46,628 nt of DNA from a virus: positions 1 to 46,628 of the IMG/VR virus record IMGVR_UViG_3300042434_000967. One strand, written 5' to 3'. Below the pieces are notes generated by a model. The model worked only from the letters and a program-made list of their open reading frames with translations. It searched no databases and had not been told where the DNA came from. This document shows, in pieces, positions 13,285-22,889 of the stretch (position 1 is its first letter; each line of letters starts with the position of its first letter). The position numbers and the translations under genes are program-made.

Positions 13285-14516
13285 TACAGCACAACAGTCG
13301 ATGAGGTCATTGTACTTGCGGAAAGGTCAGGAGCTGGAGTTTCACTAAGGGAAAGGCTACTGGCGGTCAATGAAACCGAAGAAAAGCTAGTGCTTGATGT
13401 GGCCGCACTCAAACTGCTCGCTTGGTACGTAAAGCTTCCGTAGGTTCCAGTTAGGGACCCATCGTCTGGCAATTTCGCTATAAATGCACTGCTACCGGTA
13501 GTACCAATTACATATACTGCATTCAGATAATGTGCAATACCGACAAAATCAGTAGCTCCGACTATCTGACGCTGCCACTGGATGGTACCAGATGAGTCGT
13601 ATTTTGCTATATAGTTGCTGCCCGCTATGTACAAATTATCGTCATCATCAGTTGTTGCTGCTTGAAATGTCGCACTTCCTAGTGTTCTTGCCCACGTAAG
13701 ATTGCCTGTTGAGGCGTCAACCTTCATGATTCTGTTAGTTATTGCATACAAAGACCCGCTAGTGCTTACCGTAACATCGTAAATAGTGCTAAACCAAGGT
13801 ACATTTGTTGTTATGAAGCCCGCGTCGCGTTGCCACTGCAATGTTCCGCTGTTATTAAATTTAGTGATATAACCTCTAGGTATTGCGGATCCTCCAAAAG
13901 GCGTCCAAGACCTAGAGCCCGCAATATAAGCATTGTTGCTTGAATCCAATGCTACAGACCGAGAAACTGTATTTACGCTCGCTGTGGCAATCTGTCGTGC
14001 CGTAGGACTTGTAAGGTATTTAATCCACAAAAGAGGGGTGCTGTCTCCGTGGCCGGAAAGGTAATGCTGGCCATCACTTCCAAACGCTACATCGGAACAC
14101 TCAATATCATCAAAGCTGACATAAGGCAAGGAGCTATTGCTTGGTAGATTTTCTCCGTATCCGAGTAAAAATCCGTAATCAACGCCAGCTTCTACAAGCT
14201 TGCCGCAAGTGACTGCTTTTACACCATCTTCGTTATCGGGCCTAAGTGTAACTGCGCTTGAAGTTGCAAAGTATCCATCAGTCGCAGAGCCTGCCCGCAC
14301 TTGTTGCACGAGTGCACCCTGAAACGTGTATTTTGCTGCAAAAGCGTGTGTATAGGCTATTTCGCTGTCATATACAATATCGCCAACTAGGTAAACGCCC
14401 GTACTATCAACGGCAATGTCTTTGCCGATAACGTCACGAGAAGATTGAGAAAGCGTGGCGATCCAGTAATTCGCGCCTTGATTAGAAACGGCAAGCGCCA
14501 GTAATTTACTCAGCAT
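13284..14516 (-). CDS. Beta-propeller-like tail protein, 410 aa
   Basis: The protein consists of repeats that look like propeller blades: phrases such as GRDIAVDSTGVYLVGD-like units, YITKFNNSGTLQWQRDAG, YIAKYDSSGTIQWQRQI and SVALDSSNNAYIAGS recur every 40-60 residues, as in SBBP or PQQ-type repeats. The last 45 residues are a Ser/Thr-rich low-complexity tail. It lies between two fibre genes and is coupled to both, so it is probably part of the tail-fibre complex and may bind a surface sugar or protein. It is richer in A+T than its neighbours, suggesting exchange of a receptor-binding part. A passive structural role is equally possible. Confidence 0.6.
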   Translation of the reverse strand: MLSKLLALAVSNQGANYWIATLSQSSRDVIGKDIAVDSTGVYLVGDIVYDSEIAYTHAFAAKYTFQGALVQQVRAGSATDGYFATSSAVTLRPDNEDGVKAVTCGKLVEAGVDYGFLLGYGENLPSNSSLPYVSFDDIECSDVAFGSDGQHYLSGHGDSTPLLWIKYLTSPTARQIATASVNTVSRSVALDSSNNAYIAGSRSWTPFGGSAIPRGYITKFNNSGTLQWQRDAGFITTNVPWFSTIYDVTVSTSGSLYAITNRIMKVDASTGNLTWARTLGSATFQAATTDDDDNLYIAGSNYIAKYDSSGTIQWQRQIVGATDFVGIAHYLNAVYVIGTTGSSAFIAKLPDDGSLTGTYGSFTYQASSLSAATSSTSFSSVSLTASSLSLSETPAPDLSASTMTSSTVVL

Positions 14517-17053
14517 CAGACGTAGCTCCCTGCGTAAGCACCATACAAGGTGGTGCTGATTTTCCAGAACACCAGGACATCTTTTGCTGTAAGGGTAGGA
14601 GCAGAATTGCCGCTAGCTGATACCCATGTGATTGTGGGCCAAGTCACCGTGTAGCTCGCCCCGTTTTCAAGACGTAATGCTACAGACTGACCACTCGTTA
14701 AGGCTTCGGTGAAAGTTGTATTTCCGCTGAGCGATTTGTATTGGATCGTGCCGTTTGCAGGGTCAATAGAAGTACCGACAAGATCGTAAACGGTTTCGGT
14801 GATTTCTTTAAGCGTTGTCTCACCGTTGACACCGAGCGTGCCGGGGATACTGATGTTGCTGGCCCACTCGACGTCAGTCCCGGCAGCATTGGTTTGAAGG
14901 AGTTGACGGGCAGTGCCGTTAGCCAGTTTGCTGACTGCGATCTCGGCAGATGCGTTGATGTCAGCATTAACGATTACGCCGCTGCCGATTGCCGTTACAC
15001 CGGCATTGCTGATTGTAATGTCACCGGACATAGCGACGGATGTCGCCACGTTGCTGCCGTTGCCAACCAGTATGTTGCCGCTGGTCAGCGATGCGAGCTT
15101 GCTAAATGCAATAGCGGCACTTGCATTTACATCTGCATCAACAATGACGCCGCTGCCGATAGCGGTGACGCCTGCATTACTGATAGTGACATCGCCCGAT
15201 ACTGCCACTGAAGTCGCAACGTTCGAGGCGTTGCCAACAAGGATGTTGCCACTGGTCAAGGCAGCGAGTTTGCTGTAGGCAATCGCAGCACTAGCGTTTA
15301 TATCCGCATTAACGATGCTGGCATTACCGCTTACGAGTACGTTGCCGGTTTGATCGGGCAGCGTGATGGTGCGTGCGGCGCTGCTTGTTGCAGCAGAAAG
15401 GGTCGTGTTGAACGATCCAGTGTCGTAAATCAGGCTGGTGGCGTCCAGCGTGATGTTGCCGGTAAATGTATCGCCAGCTCTATTTGCTTTTACGCTGTTT
15501 AGAGATGACAGCATATCTTGGACATTGCTGCCGGTGAGGCCAGAAATTGCAGTTGTTGTGACATTTGACGCGTTCGCTGCCACCACAGTGGACGACACAT
15601 CAACATGCGTCCAAGCCGTACCATCCGACAACACAATGTCAGGCGGCGCCAAGGCAACAAGTGGCGCGTTACCCGTAGTTGGAGTGCCGCCTTCGCTGAC
15701 GACAAAGTAGTAGCGACTGTTGGTGCCGGATGCAAGAGGTAGCGCACTATTGACAGTAAGACCCAGCGCGGTACCGGCACTGGTCAGAGTGAGGATTTTG
15801 CCGGCGCCGCTGTTGTAAGTAGGGTTGGCGCTAAACGTACCAGCGAAGATAATTTCACCGGCGGTAATGGTGATCGGCTGCCAAGCGTTACCGTCGTATA
15901 GGTAGAGGTCGCCGTTTAGGGAATCGTAAAAATACTGTCCGTTGTAATCAGGAGTGGGGAATACAACAACGCCATTAGTTGAGCCTGCACCACCGATTTT
16001 GGTGACAGCGTTGTTTGAAAGTTTGGTCCCTTCAATCGAATTAGCAGCAAAACGGGCTGCATTGATCGTGCCGCTAGTAAGTTGGCTGGCGCTGAATTCA
16101 ATGTCAGTCAGATCTGCACTGACTAGGTTGCCGCCCGCAGTGACGTGCCCCTGGGCATCAACAGTGACTTTTTCGTAGGTGCCTGGCGTGACTGTGTTGG
16201 TGTGGCTAATGGTGCCAGCAGCATTGACGCCAAGACCAGCACCAGGAGCGACAACACCGACTGTTCCGGATGTGGCGACTGGTACATCCGCGCCAATCAG
16301 AGCGCGACCATCGGTGATTAAGCCCTTGGCGTTGTAGCGAACAACGTGGTACGCACTCGTGTTTTCAGTAACCGTGTTATTAATGACAATCTGGTTCCCG
16401 CTCATGGCGAGACCGTTGCCGTTTACCAGAACGGCGCCCTTATCGGTGGTGGTGGCAGTCGGCAGATCTGCCGGAGCAATCACGCGGTAGGTGACAGAGC
16501 CAGCACCAGACGTCGGACCAGCCAAGAATTGACTGGCAGCACTGGTGTTGTCGAGGGTGGTGTTAAGGGTGACGCTATCACCAGTTTGAGTGACGGTGAC
16601 GTTGACGACGCCTTCGCTGCCACCGACTACGGTGTTGACCGAGCCGCCGGCTTTGATCGCTTGCCAAGTGGAGCCGTTCCAGCAAAAAAGCTTGAGGTCG
16701 TCAGTATCGAGAGCGAACTGGCCAACAAAGTCGCCATTTGCGGGAAGTGTGCTGACAAGACGCGTTACAGAGTTATCACCAAGCTTGGCAGCGTTTACAG
16801 CGTCGTTAGCAAGTTGAGAAGTATTGACGCTCTCGCCTTCGATGGCGCTGCCTGGTACTGAGCCAGCAGCGAACAGGATTTTCGCGCTCGGGATTGTGTC
16901 GTCGGCAATCAGCGTGACAGCCTTGCCGATGCCGTCCGAGATCGTGATGCTACGTGTCTCGCTGGCGCTGGTATCAGCGACGGCCAGCAGGTCGTTGGCG
17001 GCAAGGTTTGCGCCAGCTAGCTGGGGTAGTTCGCTGATCTTCAGGTCAGACAC
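14516..17053 (-). CDS. Large repetitive tail fibre, 845 aa
   Basis: The N-terminal part (MSDLKISELPQLAGANLAAN, then DLLAVADTSASETRSITI) is the conserved virion-attachment start of many phage fibres. It is followed by a Trp pocket motif (LKLFCWNGSTWQAI) that recurs (LYLYDGNAWQPI), and a long shaft of Ala/Asn/Val-rich repeats. Two full 57-residue repeats and the beginning of a third lie near residues 580-715 (DINASAAIAYSKLA, SGNILVGNASNVATS, NAGVTAIGSGVIV). The C terminus is a compact beta region. It would reach out for the host surface. The stop is coupled to the next gene at 14516. Confidence 0.8.
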   Translation of the reverse strand: MSDLKISELPQLAGANLAANDLLAVADTSASETRSITISDGIGKAVTLIADDTIPSAKILFAAGSVPGSAIEGESVNTSQLANDAVNAAKLGDNSVTRLVSTLPANGDFVGQFALDTDDLKLFCWNGSTWQAIKAGGSVNTVVGGSEGVVNVTVTQTGDSVTLNTTLDNTSAASQFLAGPTSGAGSVTYRVIAPADLPTATTTDKGAVLVNGNGLAMSGNQIVINNTVTENTSAYHVVRYNAKGLITDGRALIGADVPVATSGTVGVVAPGAGLGVNAAGTISHTNTVTPGTYEKVTVDAQGHVTAGGNLVSADLTDIEFSASQLTSGTINAARFAANSIEGTKLSNNAVTKIGGAGSTNGVVVFPTPDYNGQYFYDSLNGDLYLYDGNAWQPITITAGEIIFAGTFSANPTYNSGAGKILTLTSAGTALGLTVNSALPLASGTNSRYYFVVSEGGTPTTGNAPLVALAPPDIVLSDGTAWTHVDVSSTVVAANASNVTTTAISGLTGSNVQDMLSSLNSVKANRAGDTFTGNITLDATSLIYDTGSFNTTLSAATSSAARTITLPDQTGNVLVSGNASIVNADINASAAIAYSKLAALTSGNILVGNASNVATSVAVSGDVTISNAGVTAIGSGVIVDADVNASAAIAFSKLASLTSGNILVGNGSNVATSVAMSGDITISNAGVTAIGSGVIVNADINASAEIAVSKLANGTARQLLQTNAAGTDVEWASNISIPGTLGVNGETTLKEITETVYDLVGTSIDPANGTIQYKSLSGNTTFTEALTSGQSVALRLENGASYTVTWPTITWVSASGNSAPTLTAKDVLVFWKISTTLYGAYAGSYV
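14941..15311 (-). repeat. Tandem 171-bp coding repeats with diverged DNA
   Basis: Two complete 57-codon units and a third partial one lie in tandem inside the fibre gene. By hand alignment the two complete units differ at about 43 of 171 bases but at only 7 of 57 residues, so most changes are synonymous. Codon divergence of this sort reduces recombination between tandem copies. Confidence 0.7.
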
Positions 17054-17082
17054 AGCTAGCCTCTCGTTCCGGTGTACTTAGT

Positions 17083-17979
17083 TTAGACATCGCTGTCTTC
17101 CAAGAGCAGATAGCCTCCGCCCTGTTCGAGCACAATAGGATCGCCCGTCTCTTGTAGCAACTTGCGGCGTGGCGTTGTGTTGGCACGCAAGCGGATCGGT
17201 CCTGTAGCTACAAAATCAATCGTCGAAACCACAATGTCGCCAGGGGCAAAACTTGTGGCGCTGCCCGTCACAATCGCATCAAATTCCCACCACACTTGAT
17301 CGTTGACCTGCGAGCCGGCAAAAGATCCAGCGTTCGCAGTGGCACCCAAGGTTTTGATGAAAAACTTTGCGTGGAAGGCAGAGCCGATTTCCGTGCGCAG
17401 TACCAGTTGCATCAGGTAATGCACAGGCTCCTGATTGATCTCGTTGACGTAATCCCACTGCGCAGTAAGTCGGCCACTGCCGCTGATCAGGCTGCTATAT
17501 TGCTGGCGGTGCTCGTCCGAAAGCGTTGTAACGTCAACCGTTTCACGTGTTGTATTCAGTTCGTAGTCGCTGATTGATGCCAGCAACCTACCTGCAAGGT
17601 CTTCAATTTCTACTTTTATGGGAATGTCGCGGTTGATATCGGCAAGTTCAACAAGTCCGGCGGTACTTCCTTCCAGGCTGTCATTGAAGTTGTCGTACAG
17701 GCGGATGCCGCCAAGCTCGTCGACAAAGACGTACCACTTGCCGCTTTCGTGGACGGTTCCATCGCTCCAGCCGCTGGGCGCCACAAAGTCGAGATCGGTG
17801 CCGTCTGTTGTGCTGATGGCAACGAGGTCGCCGCTAATCAGAAAACCTTCGTTGAAATCGAAACTGAAACGGTGACGTGTGCCGTTTACGTCAGATGGAT
17901 TGACGACAGATTCTTTAAAGCCTTCGAGCGATTTGCGTGTCAGCTCGATGTTGCCGATATTGCCAAGGTAAATTCCCAT
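17083..17979 (-). CDS. Tail protein with tail-tube-like domain, 298 aa
   Basis: The central region, about residues 125-230, has a tail-tube-like layout: ISDYELNTTRETVDVTTLSD, then RLTAQWDYV, a hydrophobic strand (HYLMQLVLRTEIG) and DIVVSTIDFVATGPIRLR. This resembles the proteins at 17979 and 26650, which have E-x-x-x-x-T-T-x-G at the same place. The first 120 residues are a separate beta domain (RFSFDFNEGFLISGDLVAI, YVFVDELGGIRLYD). It may be a distal tail-tube ring or a decoration of the tail end. The last residues (LEQGGGYLLLEDSDV) are typical for virion proteins of cyanobacterial phages. It lies between the tail tip hub and the fibres. Confidence 0.6.
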   Translation of the reverse strand: MGIYLGNIGNIELTRKSLEGFKESVVNPSDVNGTRHRFSFDFNEGFLISGDLVAISTTDGTDLDFVAPSGWSDGTVHESGKWYVFVDELGGIRLYDNFNDSLEGSTAGLVELADINRDIPIKVEIEDLAGRLLASISDYELNTTRETVDVTTLSDEHRQQYSSLISGSGRLTAQWDYVNEINQEPVHYLMQLVLRTEIGSAFHAKFFIKTLGATANAGSFAGSQVNDQVWWEFDAIVTGSATSFAPGDIVVSTIDFVATGPIRLRANTTPRRKLLQETGDPIVLEQGGGYLLLEDSDV

Positions 17980-18404
17980 TACAACGTCACCTCACTTAGT
18001 GCTCCAGTTGTTTGGAAGCTGATTTGTGCTGATGTAATTTCACCGACGCTGGCGCCAAACGAAACGCTGGTGATATAGGCAGTAAAAGAAACGTCGTGAT
18101 TTGTGTTGCCCTGAATAAGGCGCAGACGGATTACTACGGTATCGCCGTCACTTACACCGTCAACCTTCAAGACCTTGCGCAGTGCGTCGGCTGCGTCGTT
18201 GCGCTCGGCGTCATCGCTGTAGTACAGAAGCGTGGCGCTACCGTTGAATTCTTGGACGCCGGGGGCGTATGTGCGTTGCGCGTTGCCAAGGCTGGTGGTC
18301 TCCAGCATCTCCACGCTGCCAGTCAGGGTCCAGTTTGTGACCTTGAGTTGGGTGGCACCGTCGATCAGCAGGGCGCCGTCTTTGCCAGTAAATACTTTGG
18401 CCAT
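17979..18404 (-). CDS. Tail-tube-like protein, 141 aa
   Basis: This small protein has the essential tube-fold pattern: KVTNWTLTGSVEMLETTSLG (residues 22-41), then PGVQEFNGSATLLYYSDD, a helix (RNDAADALRKVLKV) and a C-terminal strand pair (DVSFTAYITSVSFGASVGEI). The length and T-G-x-x-x-x-x-E-x-T-x-x-G segment fit the tail tube protein superfamily. Because the main tube protein is more likely the one at 26650, next to the chaperones and tape measure, this one may form a special ring at the tail tip. Which of the two polymerises into the tube cannot be decided by eye. Confidence 0.65.
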   Translation of the reverse strand: MAKVFTGKDGALLIDGATQLKVTNWTLTGSVEMLETTSLGNAQRTYAPGVQEFNGSATLLYYSDDAERNDAADALRKVLKVDGVSDGDTVVIRLRLIQGNTNHDVSFTAYITSVSFGASVGEITSAQISFQTTGALSEVTL

Positions 18405-18769
18405 TAGATGACAGCCACCAGATTTACTGTAACGCTACTGCGACCGGGGCGAACAGATCGCAGTTGTGGTTCGGCTTCATAGCGCCACTTGCTGCCCGCT
18501 GGTGCTTCCATCGCAACCAATGTTCCAGTCAGCACAGCAGCAGGTAGATCAAATGTGCGCAACGTGCCGTATTGCGCGTCGTAGTCCGTCAAAAATAACT
18601 GAGCGTTACTATCGGAAATGTTGTCGTAACTCAGCGACAGTTTTGCGTTGCTGCGCTGGTTACCGTACAAAATACGAATTTCGGATCCTGACTGCGAATT
18701 GAAACGTTTAACAGGCCAGTCGCCTGGGCTGAACTCGCGGCTTGTTGGGACCAGTGCTGGAAACGTCAT
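18404..18769 (-). CDS. Minor tail protein, 121 aa
   Basis: The N terminus (MTFPALVPTSREFSPGDWPV) with the following KRFNSQSGSEIRILYGNQRS, and the middle ISDSNAQLFLTDYDAQYGTL, form a pattern that I recognise from small tail proteins located behind the tip hub in siphoviruses of cyanobacteria and related phages. The protein is beta-rich and has no cysteines. It probably contributes to the distal tail. Coupled at both ends to neighbours. Confidence 0.6.
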   Translation of the reverse strand: MTFPALVPTSREFSPGDWPVKRFNSQSGSEIRILYGNQRSNAKLSLSYDNISDSNAQLFLTDYDAQYGTLRTFDLPAAVLTGTLVAMEAPAGSKWRYEAEPQLRSVRPGRSSVTVNLVAVI

Positions 18770-21700
18770 TACTCCTGCACCTCAAACGTGCCGGTCAAAA
18801 TGTCTGCTGCAACAAGGCTAGCGCCGTTCTCGTCCACAGGAACGTGGATGGCTGAGATGCTGATCAGACCATCCTCTTCAATGGTTAGCTGCTCCACTTG
18901 GTAGATCGCTTGGTTGTTTTGCTGGGTCAGCAGCGTAAACAGGCAGCCATGCACATTGTCGTCAAGGACAACGCCTGCGGATATCGTGATGCTCTGCTCG
19001 TTAATTTGTCCGGATGCAGGATCGTAAATAAGCGCGGTGTAATTACCATCCTCGATGGAACTGATTGAGACAAGTGTGCCAGCGTCGGTAATCGCACCGT
19101 TGTTTTGTGCTGAATACGTGGTGCTGGTGGTCAGTACGCGGATGTACGAGCCGGGCTCGATGCTCAGGCCATCTGGCACAGTTTTGAAGGCGACGCTATG
19201 GGTGATGCGGCGACGTGTTGCCAACAGGAATTTTGCCGTGAGTAGAGCCTGAGCGCGGTTTGTGCAGAAATCGCTGAGGGCGATGTTTTGCTGGTTCGAG
19301 GTGTCACCGCTTGCATCGGTCCAGGAAACAACGGCAGAGCGCGGTGTAGGTAGCTCGTTTTCTAGTGTTTCGCGCCACTGCACCTGCACTGTGGTGTCGA
19401 TCCGCTGTGCTGCATCTAGGTAGCTGAGCTGCAGGCTGCCTTCGATAATGTTGCCTGCAGTGAAAATTTGCTCCACCGAAATTGGTAGTGCTGCGATTTT
19501 GCCGTTGCTGTCGTAGGGAAGTGCCGGCATCATGCCGAACCGCCCATTCTTGATGGTGAAATTACAGAGCTGCAACGAAGCTGCGTCGTACAAGAACGAG
19601 CGCAAGTTTTCCGATTCTTCGATAACGCCGTCAAAGAAAATCTTGTTGGCGTTCAGGAAGCGGGCGGTAGTCGTAAGGCTTGCGGTGTCGATCAGCTCGG
19701 CAGGGATGGTGCTACCCAAGCCCTGCTCGGAGTTTTGAAGGAGATACAGCACCAGGTCAGCAAAGTTGTTGCTAGCTCCGGTTGTGTTGTCGAGCAGGCG
19801 TGGGACGGCAATACCCTCTGGTACCCACAGTCGCATCTGATCGACGCTGCTGATCTGTCCGCTGCTCTTCATGCTTAAAGAGACGACAGACATGTTTGTG
19901 TATTCAGGCGTTGCATCGTTGGTGACGTACTCGTTGACGTAGACGATCTCGTGCTCGGGGCCGTTTTCGTTGCTTTTGTTTAGCTCCTCAAAATAGCTGC
20001 AGTCAGCAATGCCAGTGCCGATTTCAAACGAGCGCTCGGCTGTGCTGAGGTCGGCGTCTTTTGGGCGAAGGATCTTTTCTTCAACTTGCGTAACGGAAAA
20101 GGTAAGCGTGACCGAGGTGTAGCCGTTTGCTTTTGCGAACGGGTTTGTGATGGTGTTTAAGCCGCTTACCTGTAGATCAGCTTTTGTGCCGATAGGCCAG
20201 CTTCCTACGTGATTCAAAACTGTGTACGAGATGTCCTGCCAAGTCCAGCGGCGGATGCTGTCTTTATCCTTGTCTTTATTTTTTACGGATGTAGCTTTTA
20301 CCCTGAACTCCAGTGTGTGCTCTGGCTTGCCTTGTTTTGAGATTGTGATTTTTTGCGTTTGCGTTGTGGTTTGATAGCGCTCATCTGTCGCCACACCAAA
20401 TATATGCGTCAGCCACGCGTCTATTACAGCTCGGTTGTCACCTTGAGTGACGCGTGTCTCGCTGACCGCAATAGCTGTGGGACTATAGGTGGTTGGCAGA
20501 ACAGTCGGGACATTATTTGCGTCGCTCTTGTCGGTTAAAAGTTGAGGGGAGTTGGTTAAGTCGCTGATATTTACAACTATGCCATTGGTCTGCAAACTAA
20601 AAAAGCCGTAATCGGTCTCAAACAGGCTCCAGCCCAATACGCGCTCTTCGTCAGCCTTAAGACGCCATGCGGAGGCATCGGCGTAGTTGTGGTAAATATC
20701 AGCGCCTGTTTTCGGGATAAATTTGTACTCGTAGTACTCAGTATCGCTAGCTTTGATACGAATGTAATTGTGCAGGTCAACGGGGCTGCGGCCCACCACG
20801 CACAAAAGTTGCGGAATTACAGACCAGTCAAGTGTTACCGAACGAGTTGGGACTGGGCGTACTGCAATCTGAAAGAAGCTGGCGCGGTTGAAATAGCGTG
20901 TTTGGCGCGGAGTTGTAACCGTGACGCTCTTTTTGTCAAAACGGAAGAGCTTGGCTGGGGTGGGAATGGTGCTGAAATTGCACAAGCCTTCGGCGCGGTT
21001 CCAAACTTGAGATCGAATGCCCAGTTCGATGACTTGCGCTTCACGCCTAACGGGGCGGATCGAGGAGGCGTAGTAGCGGCACAGCGGCCAGTGGTTGATG
21101 TCGCAATGGATCGTTTGGTCGAATGTGGCGCCTTCGTAACCAGCCAGCGCTTTGCCGACAGCTCGTTCACCGGCGATACCAATGCGGTCGTCGCCTAGGA
21201 CTTCTACGCACTCCATGTCAACCACGAGGCGGCTGTCGACGTTATCAATACCTTCATTTTTGGTGACACGCCATACAGTTGCGCCGATAATCCATTCGGT
21301 GCCAACGCTCAGCAGATCCGATGCGTTCTCGCGCCAAGTCTTGGCTGAATCTTTAAGGTCTTTAACTGTGGTTTCTGTTTTGTACCCGTTGTAAGTGAAG
21401 TCACTGTTTAGCTCCACCCAGTCTTGGCGGTAAAGCGTGAACTTGATCACATCGCCCTTTTGGGTGTTTACAACTGCTTTGCTGTTGTACTCGGTGGCGA
21501 GAGAACTATTGACTGGGCGATGGTGCGTAAGACCCATTGTGCGGGAGTAGGCGCGACCCACTCCAGGCTGCCCGGCGCGAGCGTCGGCACTTTCTCTGTC
21601 GCTTGGGATTTGATCGGCAAGACTGCCGGCAATTTTGCGGCGGCGGGCGCGAATCTCTTTCTTGGTTTCGTCGCCGTTTTCGCCCTCAAAGCTGATGCTC

Positions 21701-22650
21701 GGGGCGCTGATGATTTCCCAGTTGTAGCGATACGCAGTGCCGTTGTGGATGGGCGTGGCAGTACCAAACTGCACCTGCGACTGGGGCGAGTGCGCCATAG
21801 ACGCCGAGTCGTCAACGTCCTGCTCGATGCTTGGGGCAGTAAATACAAAAGGGCGACCGGACGTGCCTGAATCGCGTGCGCCTTGGGTGCCACCGATCAA
21901 ATTGCGGACACTGGCAGGATTGTTTTTGCCCGCCTGTGAAGACCAAAACAGCGCGTATTCGTTAAGGTTTAGGTTGTTAAGTGCAAAGGTGCCAAGGCGG
22001 ACACCGGCAATTTTTGGCGTTGCCAGTCCGTACTGACCGGCAACGTAGATGCCTTCAAATGCGCGGTAGGTTCCGTAGGAGTAAACGCGGCTCCAGACGA
22101 GTGCGGGAGTAAGAGTTAGACCGCCTGTGTCTACACCATCGGCGCCGACGTCAAGCTTGCCGAAAGGAATAGGAATGACTTGACCATATTCGGCAAGAGA
22201 CGCGATGTTGTCGAACGATGAGGTTTGATTGAAGCGGCTGGGACCAATCTGGTTGCGCAGCTCGCGCTGCTTGACGCGCTTATCGGAAACAGCCGGGGGT
22301 TTGGGTGCCAGCAACATGCTGGCGGCAGTTAAGGCAATACCGATAGCAAGGTTGGTAAGAATAATTGTTGTTGCTGACTTTGCTGCAGCTTGTGCGCCTA
22401 AATACGATACGGCTGGTATTACTCCAGGTCCCAGTGCGTAAATCTCCGGTATATGTTCATATTGCGCAGGGCGCACATGTACGGCATCACGCGCATAACG
22501 GACAAACTGCTTGTAATCCTCTTGGCTACATCCAAGCGCTTCGATCAGCGCAACTTCATACGGTAGGAGCGGCGGATCGTAAGTTTGTCCGCCGGTTTCC
22601 AGTCCACTGCGGAGATCAAGGGGTTTATGAAGAGGATACCGTTCTGCCAT
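18769..22650 (-). CDS. Tail tip hub / host attachment protein (J-like), 1293 aa
   Basis: This is the largest gene and lies where the lambda J-type tip protein is expected, after L- and K-like genes. The first 100 residues (LHKPLDLRSGLETGGQTYDP, then YEVALIEALGCSQEDYKQFV) lead to a hydrophobic stretch (IILTNLAIGIALTAASMLLA, about residues 94-113) reminiscent of the lambda I/J type. Then follow hub domains with conserved pieces such as AEYGQVIPIPFGKLDVG and ERYQTTTQTQKITISKQG, and a C-terminal part rich in beta domains (GSYIRVLTTSTTYSAQNNG). It would close the tail tube and start infection. Its start overlaps the upstream gene by 106 bases, which is unusually long. Confidence 0.8.
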   Translation of the reverse strand: MAERYPLHKPLDLRSGLETGGQTYDPPLLPYEVALIEALGCSQEDYKQFVRYARDAVHVRPAQYEHIPEIYALGPGVIPAVSYLGAQAAAKSATTIILTNLAIGIALTAASMLLAPKPPAVSDKRVKQRELRNQIGPSRFNQTSSFDNIASLAEYGQVIPIPFGKLDVGADGVDTGGLTLTPALVWSRVYSYGTYRAFEGIYVAGQYGLATPKIAGVRLGTFALNNLNLNEYALFWSSQAGKNNPASVRNLIGGTQGARDSGTSGRPFVFTAPSIEQDVDDSASMAHSPQSQVQFGTATPIHNGTAYRYNWEIISAPSISFEGENGDETKKEIRARRRKIAGSLADQIPSDRESADARAGQPGVGRAYSRTMGLTHHRPVNSSLATEYNSKAVVNTQKGDVIKFTLYRQDWVELNSDFTYNGYKTETTVKDLKDSAKTWRENASDLLSVGTEWIIGATVWRVTKNEGIDNVDSRLVVDMECVEVLGDDRIGIAGERAVGKALAGYEGATFDQTIHCDINHWPLCRYYASSIRPVRREAQVIELGIRSQVWNRAEGLCNFSTIPTPAKLFRFDKKSVTVTTPRQTRYFNRASFFQIAVRPVPTRSVTLDWSVIPQLLCVVGRSPVDLHNYIRIKASDTEYYEYKFIPKTGADIYHNYADASAWRLKADEERVLGWSLFETDYGFFSLQTNGIVVNISDLTNSPQLLTDKSDANNVPTVLPTTYSPTAIAVSETRVTQGDNRAVIDAWLTHIFGVATDERYQTTTQTQKITISKQGKPEHTLEFRVKATSVKNKDKDKDSIRRWTWQDISYTVLNHVGSWPIGTKADLQVSGLNTITNPFAKANGYTSVTLTFSVTQVEEKILRPKDADLSTAERSFEIGTGIADCSYFEELNKSNENGPEHEIVYVNEYVTNDATPEYTNMSVVSLSMKSSGQISSVDQMRLWVPEGIAVPRLLDNTTGASNNFADLVLYLLQNSEQGLGSTIPAELIDTASLTTTARFLNANKIFFDGVIEESENLRSFLYDAASLQLCNFTIKNGRFGMMPALPYDSNGKIAALPISVEQIFTAGNIIEGSLQLSYLDAAQRIDTTVQVQWRETLENELPTPRSAVVSWTDASGDTSNQQNIALSDFCTNRAQALLTAKFLLATRRRITHSVAFKTVPDGLSIEPGSYIRVLTTSTTYSAQNNGAITDAGTLVSISSIEDGNYTALIYDPASGQINEQSITISAGVVLDDNVHGCLFTLLTQQNNQAIYQVEQLTIEEDGLISISAIHVPVDENGASLVAADILTGTFEVQE

Positions 22651-22889
22651 GCAACCCCGAATGCCAGCGGACTGGCGGCCAACAACGTGATGTCACCATC
22701 GTAAGCCGGCCAGTCAATGCGATCGCAAAAGCGTTCCAGCTCTCGCAAGACTTGCCGTGGGGTCATGGCGTACCAGTCGGTATTGACCGCCGGTGGATTC
22801 ATGTCCATTTCGCCTAAGGCGTCGAGGACAAGGTTGATGCAATCGTTCTCGCCGTAGGTGTAGGGGCGACCAATCAGGTGCTCACACAC
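22545..22889 (-). CDS. NlpC/P60-like tail protein (K-like), probably without catalytic His
   Basis: The N terminus MCEHLIGRPYTYGENDCINLVL has the G-x-P-Y-x-x-G-x-x-D-C-x-x-L-V signature of NlpC/P60 cysteine peptidases, with the nucleophile Cys at residue 17. In the usual position of the catalytic His (H-V-G-I/V) the sequence has FGVAWQNGILFIN, where an Ala stands in its place. The protein may therefore be inactive and serve a structural task at the tail tip. Position between L- and J-like proteins supports the K-like assignment. The 3' end overlaps the start of the hub gene by 106 bases, and the 5' end overlaps the previous gene by eight. Confidence 0.65.
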   Translation of the reverse strand: MCEHLIGRPYTYGENDCINLVLDALGEMDMNPPAVNTDWYAMTPRQVLRELERFCDRIDWPAYDGDITLLAASPLAFGVAWQNGILFINPLISAVDWKPADKLTIRRSYRMKLR

